16,389 nt of DNA, from contig DAGO01000099.1 of assembly GCA_002498185.1 (NCBI GenBank), positions 1 to 16,389 of the forward strand. The letters are read 5' to 3'. The notes under the pieces are model-generated. The model searched no databases. It was not told the DNA's origin and saw only the letters and a program-made list of their open reading frames with translations. Positions 1 through 8,900 of this stretch are shown in pieces. The first letter of the stretch is position 1, and each line of letters opens with the position of its first letter. Source of the DNA: Euryarchaeota archaeon UBA10. Its GTDB lineage: Archaea; Thermoplasmatota; Poseidoniia; Poseidoniales; Poseidoniaceae. A program made the position numbers and the translations under genes.

Positions 1-1
1 T

Positions 2-127
2 GAAGCTGAGGAATCCGAGGACGAAGTTGCCGAAGAAGAAACTGAGGCAGAAGACGATTCAACTGAAGAGGAAACCGAAGACGAAACCGTCGTGGAAGAA
101 CCTCCTAAGAAGAAAAAGAAATTTTGA
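2..127 (+). CDS. C-terminal end of an unidentified protein, acidic tail ending in a lysine run (partial)
   Basis: Only the last 41 codons and the TGA stop are in the window; the gene begins to the left. About half of the visible residues are acidic (17 Glu and 4 Asp), mixed with Thr, Ser and Ala. The protein then ends in PPKKKKKF, so the charge reverses abruptly at the C-terminus. This composition points to a disordered tail and says nothing about the folded part. The stop codon at 125-127 lies inside the sequence that also gives the Shine-Dalgarno of the next gene, so the two genes are probably in one transcript and translationally coupled. Function unknown. Confidence 0.75.
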   Translation, partial: EAEESEDEVAEEETEAEDDSTEEETEDETVVEEPPKKKKKF

Positions 128-132
128 GGTGA
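126..132 (+). promoter_or_regulatory. Shine-Dalgarno of the 681-residue gene, overlapping the upstream stop
   Basis: GAGGTGA sits six bases before the ATG at 139 and matches the expected archaeal anti-Shine-Dalgarno (ATCACCTC). It overlaps the TGA of the preceding gene, which fixes the start at 139 and suggests the two genes are translated from one message. Confidence 0.7.
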
Positions 133-138
133 AAAGAA

Positions 139-2184
139 ATGTGGGAACATAGAGCAGTATCGCAGAAGCAATTTCAGGAAAGCGGGAGAGTATCTCCCTC
201 TGAAACATATGTACAGTTGATGGATAAGGTAGAGGACGCTGTTAAAGAAGCGCAAAAAATGCCATTCGATTATGAGCAATTTTTGGAATACGTTCCGCGA
301 AAGGGTCCTTGGGAAATGGTCCATGAAACTGACAACACAAAGGCAGACCCCAGAACTAGATACATCGGGCCCGGAGTACCTAAGTTACTGAACACCAATC
401 TTATTCTTGGTTCAACATGGATTGAATCCGACCGTTTCAAGTTTGAGAGAAGAATTAGCACAATCTCTGATTTCTTGAAGCAGAAGACTGTAGTTAATGC
501 TAACATGTGGACACCTAAGCAATTAGTAACCACTCAAACCTTCTTTTTCTGTTCAACTGGAGACGAAGATAGGCTTGGAGGCTCTCTATTGACTGGGGAA
601 ACCTTGTCTGAAAACCATCCATTGCTAGGCTCTGGCGGATACGATGATGGTGATGCTGAATGGGAGCCAATCCTTTGGGGGCTTGGCCACAGAGGAGTCG
701 TACCAGATTCTGACCCGCAAGACAAAGTCTACTATCCTTCACTTATGCACAGAGGAGTTGCATTCAACAATCGCTTTGGCTGGATTAGGTACTCACCTGC
801 TGGGTTTGGAAAGGACGCAAGCGGATACTTAATGACAAAGCCAACCACTTGGATTACACCAGCAGTTGACGGAAACAGAGATACTGCTACAGCATTCAAT
901 CTGCTAGTCAACCTCCCAGACCGCCGCATCTCATTTGGAGAAGAAGGTATCACTGACGTTTACCTAACAACCGGAAAGACCTCACTGTACACAATGATGG
1001 GTATGATGTCTTCATCCACTGTCCGCCAAATGTTCGGTGCTGGTTCTGAAATGGTTCCTCTGGAGTTCCATTGCATAGAACCTGGACTTGATGATTGGAT
1101 CAAGAACGCAACAGATGAGGACAAGTACGCCCGCTTATTCGAGGTTACAGGAACATTAGGTTACTTGCTTACAGACCCTAACATTGGAACACTTGGTGGC
1201 GCATCTAAGAGACGCAGATTGTTGCTATATCCGCAAGACCAAGGTAACCTGTTGACTTGTGTGAATGCTAGCCAAGTTGCCGACCATGCATTGAAGTCAA
1301 ATTATGCGGCTACGGTTTTCACTAAACTTGACCAAGCAGACTTCATGAATAGAGTAACTCGCAGATACAAGGCATATGCTGACTTGATTACTGCTAGCGA
1401 CCAAGCAAAAGGAGCTCGATGGATCAGTCAAGCGCAAGTTGGTGACAGCAAGAAACTTGGACCAAATGTTCACTCGATTCTTGCAGTTCGTGGCTATGAC
1501 GTATTGAACTTGGACGAGTACATGGAAACGTTCAACGATGTTTCTGCTGCTCCGGAGAGATTAATCAGACGTGTAGTTCAATCAGTTGCAACAAATGCTC
1601 TGAAAACACTATTCCCTCTAGACATGCTTGGAGAGTCCGGTGGTTCACAACCATTCTCACACATCTTCGCACCTACAGAGGGCGGTGCTGACCAGGCATT
1701 AGTCTACTACACAGACATCAGATTCCTTGTCCCTACCTCAATTGACAAGTTGCGCTCAATCACTGGAGCACAGGGTGCAGACAGAGGAAGAATGAGAGAA
1801 GCATTCGCTAACATGACTGGAGCTGACCCAATGACTGGCCTGTCAATCAGCGACTTGTGCTTGCCATTCCTTGCCGACATGGGTGAAGATTCTTGGCAAA
1901 CCGGAACCGGTCTAAATGAAGACGAAATCATTGTCGAAGTTACTATGGCTGTCAATCCTGCTGTGGTCTGGAAGAACCTACTTGAGCCAACTACAAGAGA
2001 AGTTTTCGACCTACCAAAGGGTAAGAAAGGTACCTCCGCTAATGTTTGGGGAGATGTTCTAATCAACAACGAACCACTTCATGAAAAATTGGTCAAAGAC
2101 GGTCACGGGCATTACCTTGACCTGTTGAAATTAGCATATTATTGGAGCCATAATAAGTCGAAAGATATCCATAATTTGGATTAA
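139..2184 (+). CDS. Uncharacterised 681-residue soluble protein
   Basis: I do not recognise this family. The protein has no signal peptide and no hydrophobic stretch long enough for a membrane helix, so it is probably cytoplasmic. It is rich in aromatic residues, Gly and Asp. It has only four cysteines, none paired as a metal site, and I see no P-loop, kinase, nuclease or protease motif. A basic patch (SKRRRLLLYP, around residue 360) and a Gly/Ser-rich stretch (LGESGGSQPFSH, around residue 500) are the most distinctive parts. The start at 139 is well supported by a Shine-Dalgarno at 126-132. It follows the acidic-tailed gene with an 11-base gap, so the two may act together. The next gene is separated by 95 bases that carry their own promoter. 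The long intact frame says it is real; the function is open. Confidence 0.85.
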   Translation: MWEHRAVSQKQFQESGRVSPSETYVQLMDKVEDAVKEAQKMPFDYEQFLEYVPRKGPWEMVHETDNTKADPRTRYIGPGVPKLLNTNLILGSTWIESDRFKFERRISTISDFLKQKTVVNANMWTPKQLVTTQTFFFCSTGDEDRLGGSLLTGETLSENHPLLGSGGYDDGDAEWEPILWGLGHRGVVPDSDPQDKVYYPSLMHRGVAFNNRFGWIRYSPAGFGKDASGYLMTKPTTWITPAVDGNRDTATAFNLLVNLPDRRISFGEEGITDVYLTTGKTSLYTMMGMMSSSTVRQMFGAGSEMVPLEFHCIEPGLDDWIKNATDEDKYARLFEVTGTLGYLLTDPNIGTLGGASKRRRLLLYPQDQGNLLTCVNASQVADHALKSNYAATVFTKLDQADFMNRVTRRYKAYADLITASDQAKGARWISQAQVGDSKKLGPNVHSILAVRGYDVLNLDEYMETFNDVSAAPERLIRRVVQSVATNALKTLFPLDMLGESGGSQPFSHIFAPTEGGADQALVYYTDIRFLVPTSIDKLRSITGAQGADRGRMREAFANMTGADPMTGLSISDLCLPFLADMGEDSWQTGTGLNEDEIIVEVTMAVNPAVVWKNLLEPTTREVFDLPKGKKGTSANVWGDVLINNEPLHEKLVKDGHGHYLDLLKLAYYWSHNKSKDIHNLD

Positions 2185-2222
2185 TCTGGCTGATGTCGTT
2201 GATGATTAGTTAAATCGGTAAG

Positions 2223-2248
2223 ATACTGATAAGTCAAATTATCAGTAT
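2223..2248. repeat. Perfect 10-bp inverted repeat before the protease promoter
   Basis: ATACTGATAA (2223-2232) and TTATCAGTAT (2239-2248) are exact reverse complements separated by six bases. The repeat ends two bases before the TATA-like element at 2251-2256, so it could be an operator where a dimeric regulator would compete with the basal factors. It could instead form an RNA hairpin at the end of the upstream transcript, but no run of T follows it, which makes a terminator less likely. Confidence 0.65.
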
Positions 2249-2250
2249 TG

Positions 2251-2256
2251 TTATAA
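2251..2256 (+). promoter_or_regulatory. TATA-like element for the subtilase gene (probable leaderless transcript)
   Basis: TTATAA lies 24-29 bases before the ATG at 2280. No Shine-Dalgarno precedes that ATG. The spacing is that of an archaeal TATA box to a transcription start at or near the start codon, so a leaderless mRNA is likely. Confidence 0.5.
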
Positions 2257-2279
2257 CAATCATGCCTTGAAGTCGACTC

Positions 2280-4832
2280 ATGGCATCATCGAGGCGCTAC
2301 GTGATTTTGGCGGCTATGTTCATTCAATTGCTAATGCTTACTGCAGTTGCATCGCCTTTAGCTGATGGAGTGAATCCGTTAGGTGATTTTACAAAAATGA
2401 ATGATGATTTGATAGAGCAACTGGAAACCTCGGAGGAATCAAAGATCGTTCCAGTAATTTTCCAACTTAACTCCCCAATGACTGAGAGTGACGAAAATCG
2501 CTTGACAGAACTAGGGTTTGATTTGATTGGGAGAGCGCCTCTCGTGGATGGAGGTTTAGTTGAGGGGACAATCTCCGATGTCAGACATCTCTCGAATTGG
2601 GACAGAATTGAATATCTCGAATTAGACAAGCCGCTAGATTTCTTTTACCTTCCACCTGAATGGGGAGGAGAGACAAAGACTGACGCAGGAATTATGATGC
2701 ACGAAACTACCCATGTAGTAACTGCTACTGATTCATGGAGCAGAGCGATTATCTCTCCTACTGGTGATGTTGAATATGATATCGACCTATCATTCACTGA
2801 GTGGGACGGAGATGGCACTGCAATTGTCGATTTAGATACCGGAGTCGATGCTGGTCACCCTGACTATGACTATCTTGAACCATGGACTGGAGACAAAGCG
2901 ATTTACTCTGCAAAGTTCGATGGAGTTGGCTGGACTGAAACCCGCAATTCTGACACATCTTCCGGTCACGGAACACACGTAGGAGGAACAATTGCAGGTA
3001 ATGGCGATGCATCAAGTGGCCGCAGAGCTGGAGTTGCAAAGGGAGGACAATTGGTTGCTCTTGGAACTGGTGACGGTGCCTCGATCTTCGCAGCAGAACA
3101 AGGCCTAGAATGGACTTATGCACACTCTAAACCAGGACAAAATCAGCATCACATTCGTGTTGTTTCAAACTCTTGGGGAACCGATGGCGACTACAACCCT
3201 AACGGAGTAATCGCCCAATTGACGGACAAATTGACTTTCGATAACGGGGTTGCAGTAATCTTTGCTGCATCTAACTCTGGAGGTTCCGGTTCGGAGTGTT
3301 CTGGTGACTTGAGGACAAACGTGTATGCAAACACACCTTCTGCGGTTTCAGTTGCAGCACTAACCCATGATGGAACTGCAGTAACTTCATTCTCATCACG
3401 AGGATGTATGAATCAGCAGCACACTTGGCCTGACGTTGGCGCACCTGGTCGCGACATTTGGGCAACTGCTCCACGAGGAACTGCTATCGATGCATCTACT
3501 AGAACCCAAGGCGACTTGTATTACATGTCAATTTCTGGGACCTCTATGGCAACACCTCACGTCGGAGGAATTGCAGGACTTGTTCTGAATGCTGCACCCT
3601 CTCTAGGTGTAGCAGATTATCACAGAGATGACCATGACTTTGGAAGCAGTTTAGTCGGTGGCGAAGGAACTGCTGCATATGGACAGTATGAAAACTGGGA
3701 TACTGATAATACCAGCCGAGTACACGAATTTGAATTAATATTGGAACTCACAGCACGATATGATGGCATGGCTAACTCCTGTGAAGATGGCAATTCCGAA
3801 GACTCATGTAATGATATTCCAGAGCAATGCTACAGAAGCGCAACAGGTCAATGCCATGATTGGAGAATAGGACACGGCCTAACCGATACTGATGCTGCAG
3901 TAGCTTTGGCAAGAACACTTCAATTGATGCGTGACCAAAATGGAGATGGCCTCGTTGACCATCCTGAGTATGATGTGTGGGATGCATACGAAATCTATCA
4001 AGAAATGATGGGAGTCGCTACAATCCCTGTTAACACTGACAGAGTTAAGCACTCTTGGAAGGGGGATTGGAACCACTTCAACAATGGTGCGAATGGCGCT
4101 GTCTACTACACCGAAGATTCTCATTATGTTTGGATACCTAACGGAACTGAGCGCCTAGAAGCTACATTCGCTGCTTCAGAATTCGAGTTGGAAACTGCAC
4201 AAGCAGGCCAACTTCAATTGTCTATCGATTTGGGTGAAGATGGCAGTAATGATGCACAAGGTGCTGGAATCCGCCAAGCAGATACTTGGTATTACGACAT
4301 TGATGTCGATAGTTCTGCATGGGGTAAGTGGGCTCACTTCGATGTAACTGGACAGGCAATAACTCTGTTCGGAGTTATCGAGGACCCTGAGTTCTTCGAG
4401 TCAAGAATACCATACACTGTTGATGTTATTCTAACTCTAGACCTCAGTCAACCAATTGACATCGCATTTGAGCAGCGCCCTGACTTTTACTCTGATTTGG
4501 ACCCTGCAACCCCATCCGATGTTTATGATTCAGACTATGATGGCAGACTTACTTTCACCAGATTAGTGTATGACCAATCTGCAGTAGTTGGATTGATTAA
4601 ACCAAAGGTCACTGCAACAGATTCAACTGATGAAGGGTTCTTGTCTGCTCTGGGAAGTCTGTATTCTGATTATCCACTCGCAATGTCATTCTTGTCACTA
4701 ATCCTCATTGCTGGCCTAGTAGGTGTTGTATCTACGATGAGGAATACCAAAAATCGTGTTGTCTTGACAAATGATGATTCAGAAAACGGAATATTGGATG
4801 CCGAAATCTTCGAAGGCGAAGTATTGGATTAA
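2280..4832 (+). CDS. Membrane-anchored subtilisin-like (S8) serine protease with propeptide and EF-hand
   Basis: This 850-residue secreted serine endopeptidase starts with a Sec signal (residues 1-25). Residues about 50-122 resemble an I9-type inhibitory propeptide. The S8 triad is complete: Asp186 in DLDTGVD, His230 in GHGTHVGG and Ser422 in SGTSMATPH, with the oxyanion Asn332 in AASNSG. About 110 residues, more than usual, separate Ser422 from the closing GHGLTDTDAAVALA stretch (531-544). This insertion holds four cysteines (501, 510, 517, 525), and Cys340 and Cys376 could form another pair. A textbook EF-hand loop (DQNGDGLVDHPE, 552-563) follows. The rest looks like beta-rich domains, then one membrane helix (798-817) and an acidic cytoplasmic tail of 33 residues. 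Topology therefore puts the protease outside the cell, tethered to the membrane. It opens the envelope gene block and probably has its own promoter. Confidence 0.93.
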   Translation: MASSRRYVILAAMFIQLLMLTAVASPLADGVNPLGDFTKMNDDLIEQLETSEESKIVPVIFQLNSPMTESDENRLTELGFDLIGRAPLVDGGLVEGTISDVRHLSNWDRIEYLELDKPLDFFYLPPEWGGETKTDAGIMMHETTHVVTATDSWSRAIISPTGDVEYDIDLSFTEWDGDGTAIVDLDTGVDAGHPDYDYLEPWTGDKAIYSAKFDGVGWTETRNSDTSSGHGTHVGGTIAGNGDASSGRRAGVAKGGQLVALGTGDGASIFAAEQGLEWTYAHSKPGQNQHHIRVVSNSWGTDGDYNPNGVIAQLTDKLTFDNGVAVIFAASNSGGSGSECSGDLRTNVYANTPSAVSVAALTHDGTAVTSFSSRGCMNQQHTWPDVGAPGRDIWATAPRGTAIDASTRTQGDLYYMSISGTSMATPHVGGIAGLVLNAAPSLGVADYHRDDHDFGSSLVGGEGTAAYGQYENWDTDNTSRVHEFELILELTARYDGMANSCEDGNSEDSCNDIPEQCYRSATGQCHDWRIGHGLTDTDAAVALARTLQLMRDQNGDGLVDHPEYDVWDAYEIYQEMMGVATIPVNTDRVKHSWKGDWNHFNNGANGAVYYTEDSHYVWIPNGTERLEATFAASEFELETAQAGQLQLSIDLGEDGSNDAQGAGIRQADTWYYDIDVDSSAWGKWAHFDVTGQAITLFGVIEDPEFFESRIPYTVDVILTLDLSQPIDIAFEQRPDFYSDLDPATPSDVYDSDYDGRLTFTRLVYDQSAVVGLIKPKVTATDSTDEGFLSALGSLYSDYPLAMSFLSLILIAGLVGVVSTMRNTKNRVVLTNDDSENGILDAEIFEGEVLD

Positions 4833-4897
4833 TTTCCCCCTTAGATTCAGATAGTCAAATGAATACTAAGCGCCTCAGCGTAAATGAGTGACTGGAA

Positions 4898-5926
4898 ATG
4901 AGCTACTTCAGACCAGTCGAAATTCTAGTGATTCTACTAGTCATAATTTCGACTGCATCTTTAGATTTCAAAACAGAAGAAAGCGAATTAGGATATCTGG
5001 AAGTCGAATATATTGAAGGAACTCTCGACCTGAAAACTAGATCTTCTATGGACTCATTGGGTCTCAACGATTTCAAACCAGGGGCACTTGTAGAACTAAA
5101 CTTGAATGTAGACTCAATTACCTCAGAGTGTCAGATTTGTAAAAACAAGCCCTTAGGGGTTTTACTTTCTGGTGAAGTGAATGTTTCTGGATTGAGACCT
5201 ATTGATTCAGGAGGACAAATACGAATTGAAGGTAACTTGAATGTGACACACTTGCAAGAATTTTCATCAAAAGACATGATTATTCGAGAATGGCTCACAA
5301 TCGATTGGGACCTTGATGAGTTCTCTGCACAATGGGATATTTTCATCGAACATAATCCTCCTAAGTGGTCCCTAGACAATCGATATGATGCCTCCCTTGT
5401 CGATTCGGGAGATGCCAAGAAAAGCAGAGTAGGCCCAGTTATCTATCTTGAAGAAATAATCGAGAATTCTATCAACATTCACGGTTGTATGCCGAACAGT
5501 ATGAACTGTGACGGAGTAAACAGAGAAGAAATGAACCTTACCACTAAACTCACTACAGAAAGAGAGCCAACAAATGTAGTATTTTCTAGCAATTGGATAA
5601 ATTATGATGTAGCAAGCGTCAATATCTCTGATACTCAAAACATAGGCGACATTAGAAATCTGTTTGAGATAGAGGATTCTACAACTAATCACAGTGCATT
5701 TTGCCTTGAAGATGTAGGGGATATTGTGTCTGTTCAGTCATGGAAAATATCCGGAGAAACATCATCCAGCATTTCGCCTATGGGGCTATGGCTTTCATCA
5801 ATAGGTCTACCGAGCTCATCCTTTACTCCAACTGGAGGCATATGGACAGAAATTGATTCTGAAGATTCCGGTTGCGGAGCCTTTTCCAAAAATGGAAAAT
5901 TATACCTTGGCATTTCAAAGTCATAA
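4898..5926 (+). CDS. Small secreted or membrane-tethered six-cysteine protein, unknown family
   Basis: The 342-residue product begins with an N-terminal hydrophobic segment (about residues 8-21), either a signal peptide or a single anchor; no clear cleavage site is visible. The rest looks beta-rich, Ser/Asn-rich and acidic, with many N-x-S/T sequons, as expected for an exported archaeal protein. It has six cysteines (78, 81, 197, 204, 269, 326), an even number suited to disulfides; Cys78/81 form a CxxC pair and Cys197/204 another close pair. There is no lipobox and no enzyme motif I recognise. It lies 65 bases after the protease and 56 bases before the giant surface protein, so an envelope role alongside them is likely but inferred. 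The start is the first ATG that gives a signal; the sequence before it shows only a weak GAGTGA-like match to a Shine-Dalgarno. Confidence 0.75.
   Translation: MSYFRPVEILVILLVIISTASLDFKTEESELGYLEVEYIEGTLDLKTRSSMDSLGLNDFKPGALVELNLNVDSITSECQICKNKPLGVLLSGEVNVSGLRPIDSGGQIRIEGNLNVTHLQEFSSKDMIIREWLTIDWDLDEFSAQWDIFIEHNPPKWSLDNRYDASLVDSGDAKKSRVGPVIYLEEIIENSINIHGCMPNSMNCDGVNREEMNLTTKLTTEREPTNVVFSSNWINYDVASVNISDTQNIGDIRNLFEIEDSTTNHSAFCLEDVGDIVSVQSWKISGETSSSISPMGLWLSSIGLPSSSFTPTGGIWTEIDSEDSGCGAFSKNGKLYLGISKS
4914..4955. repeat. Nested inverted repeat inside the first codons of the six-cysteine gene
   Basis: Outer arms CAGTCGAAATT (4914-4924) and AATTTCGACTG (4945-4955) are exact 11-bp reverse complements. 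An inner CTAGT (4925-4929) pairs with ACTAG (4936-4940) around a six-base loop, leaving a four-base bulge. The structure begins 16 bases after the ATG, so in mRNA it could affect initiation. Confidence 0.55.
4939..4958 (+). repeat. Short direct repeat, copy 1
   Basis: AGTCATAATTTCGACTGCAT here matches 18 of 20 bases at 5919-5938. The copies are 980 bases apart and lie near the two ends of the six-cysteine gene. Confidence 0.45.
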
Positions 5927-5932
5927 TTTCCA
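5893..5932. repeat. Inverted repeat across the stop codon of the six-cysteine gene
   Basis: TGGAAAATTAT (5893-5903) pairs with ATAATTTCCA (5923-5932), ten base pairs with one extra A on the left. The TAA stop (5924-5926) is in the right arm. It could be a 3'-end hairpin of the transcript. No T-run follows, so terminator function is uncertain. Confidence 0.4.
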
Positions 5933-5938
5933 CTACAT
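5919..5938 (+). repeat. Short direct repeat, copy 2
   Basis: AGTCATAATTTCCACTACAT differs from 4939-4958 at two positions. In both places the copy supplies the right arm of an inverted repeat. Confidence 0.45.
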
Positions 5939-5956
5939 TTCCTATTAGTATCAATG

Positions 5957-5964
5957 TTATACTA
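5957..5964 (+). promoter_or_regulatory. TATA-like element for the giant surface protein gene
   Basis: TTATACTA lies 19-26 bases before the ATG at 5983 and overlaps a perfect 10-bp palindrome, ATACTAGTAT (5959-5968). No Shine-Dalgarno is present, so a leaderless transcript starting near 5983 fits. The element supports choosing 5983 over an in-frame ATG further upstream. Confidence 0.45.
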
Positions 5965-5982
5965 GTATTGCATAGCATTACT

Positions 5983-8900
5983 ATGAGCCGAAGAGTTGTC
6001 CTAACTGCAATTCTGTTTCTTTGCATGACATTACAACCTGTAGTAGCAAGTATAGAAGCCCCCAATGATAGCGAAATTAATGGTAATTCTGTAACCACAT
6101 TAAGCATTGATGGTTATGTTACAACAAAGTTTGCTAGTGTTGGTTCAGAAATAGACCTCCATGCACTTACGATGGGCCATTCATCAAACTCAATAGTTAG
6201 CGCAGACATTGTCCAATATGATTTGGACCCGTTGGATTCCGTTGTAAACTCAATGTTCCCCGGAGAGGGGCAGTTCATCGATAGAGTAGTGCTTCAATCA
6301 AACGGCACTCATCCCGATGATTCTTCAATAATGACTTGGGAGGGATCCTATACAATTCCAGTCACTGCAACTGGTGGAACCTATGGTGCTAGGATATTTG
6401 TCGAAGACGGAAATATGTACGCCGTTGACGACCCAACCCAATCAAGAGAAGTTTTCAGAGGAGAGTTTGAGAAAATCCTTGCAGCAATAGACACAGCATG
6501 GGATACAGCAAATCCTCTGGGAGAGATAGCTGAAGAATTCGAAGAATTAGAAACGAAGGGGACATCCAACGGAGGTTGGTCTAACTTCGTCGCTGTTTCA
6601 ACCGATGGAGATGGCGCTGGAGGAAGTAGACAACTATGGAACTCTATGCTCGAGGCTGGAAGAACACAATACAACCTTTCTGCAGGTGCAAACTTCCTGG
6701 AAGCACTGATGATTATGTTAGATTCTGATGATGCAGATGCAGGTATTCAATTCGTTGTTGGATTGATGACATACCTAGACAACATGGCTCTACCAAGAAC
6801 CATGTTTGAATTCGATGATTTAGCAGAATATGTTAGAACATATGATGCTATTGAAAACTTCACTAGGTTTGAAGGAACTGGTGATTTTGAAGCAGCGTAC
6901 AACGCTATGCTTGGCAGTAATGAATGGAATAATATGACCACTGCATTGGATAACCTAGCTGAAGGAATCAAACCATTTGAATCCGCACAAACCCTAATGC
7001 GAAATATTGCATTGTTGGCGGTTTCCAGTCACCCAGAGGCAATTGCTGAAGGATTAGAGGCGTGGGCTGAACCATTAGTTAATGGGGATTTTGAAAACAT
7101 GACACCTTTCCAGAAATTTGTCCTTAGGTTTGCAGAGATGGCTGGTGAGCTGAACTGGGAAACAGACACTCAAGATTATGATGGCAATGGTGCACCAGAT
7201 GTAATCAGATGGCAATACGAATATCTGTTGGAAACAACAGAGGGACAAGCCTGGACTGCAAGGATGCAAAATGATGCGCCATGGGTAAATGATGCGTTTG
7301 ATGACTTCAACACCTTGCCAGAGGACATCATTGAATTAGTCATTGAATCCACTGAAAATTACATTTGGGAATCGACTGGAGAGGTACTCGCAGACTTTGG
7401 TTCTTGGATGAACAATGCTAGCCGATCCAGTATAAACTCGGATTGGCCACATTATTCTGAAGAAGATGATGAAGATTCATCCTCTGATTCATCAGACAAC
7501 AACCAAGTTGTCTTTGAAGAACTATACCCAATGCAGACAACACAATATGATTCTCACCTTTTGGAAGTTGGAATAAGACTGCAATTCGACGAGGGAACCT
7601 GTAACTGGGATGATGAGGTAATCGATATCTCCATGACAAATGACAGGGGATACCAAGTATCAACTGATTTAGTCAAGAAATATGAGTGGGATAGTGAATA
7701 TGTTGGAATATTGTTGGCTCCAGAATTGGAGAGTACCAGTTGGACTCTATCTCAACCTTTGGAAGAGTACGATAATTGTGACATAGGATGGGCTAATATC
7801 AATGTCGACAGGGCGCTGAGACCTTCAATGATTGAGTCCATGGCTGTGGAAAATAACGATGAGATATTCTTTGTTTCAGCTATTGGAGTATTAGTTGACC
7901 AAGAAGAAACAGCACAAGTTGGACAGCCATACACAGTGACCTCACAAACATATGACTCAGCAGGAATCATCTCTGACGCAGAAGCAGATATTGCGATTCT
8001 CAGAATATCACCGCAATTGGGAGAATCGGCTGCAGAATCTCTATCTCCTGAGGGAGAGCAGGATGTTATGGTAACTTATCCTGATACGCTTGAGGGAACA
8101 TATACTGGTCAAGATTTGGATGGTGACCTAACTATCGAAATAATGCCGTATGGAGAATACAGGGACGACGGATATGAAAGTAATCACCCTCAATCTTACT
8201 ATTTTGAAGCAATAGAGATCTCATCAAACGGGGAAAACTGGGATGCTAGCAACTATCTGCCAAACGAACGTGGACTTGTGGACTTGGTTATCTCAGGAAC
8301 CACAACAGGTGGAATTGAATTCACAGAAATGAAACAAATGCCTCTACCTGGCAGCCTAGGTTGCGCAAGGACTGAAGGAAGTGCGGACGGTCAAAACGTC
8401 GACTTAGAATATTATTACGAAGAGTTCTACAGTGATGATGGAAGAGGCTACTACAAACCAGGATTGCAACAAGTTAGGATTGCATGGGGCGATGGCACAC
8501 CTGACACATACAGTACAACTAATCCAAACGAGGAATACCAACATGGTTTGATTAGCCACACATACAGTTCGCCTGGAGAGTATTACATAGAAATGGAATT
8601 TGAAGATGAATATTCGACGACTCATACCGAATACATCAGGTACGACACTGACCAAGGATTCTGGCAAGATGACTCAGATTCTGAAGAAGGTGGATATTGG
8701 AACGCTTGGAAATGGGGTTCCGACTGTTACCTGAGTAGTGAGGAATCTTCTACTCCTTCTCCACAGATAATCGATAATTTCCTGACCGATGGTCCATTTG
8801 AAGTTGTTACTGAGCAAATAATCGATGTAAATAGTGAGGGTGAGGCAAGTCTAACATTTGTGCCAAACCACCCTGGCGTCTATCTGACAATTGTTCAATC

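Noticed and set aside
2700..2714. HETTH (residues 141-145) in the subtilase fits the HExxH zinc-protease pattern
   Set aside because: It lies in the linker between propeptide and catalytic domain, has no downstream third zinc ligand in a recognisable context, and the complete S8 triad already explains the protein.
5872..5982. N-terminal extension of the giant surface protein
   Set aside because: It overlaps the preceding gene by 55 bases, lacks a Shine-Dalgarno and places the signal peptide inside the protein; 5983 is a better start.
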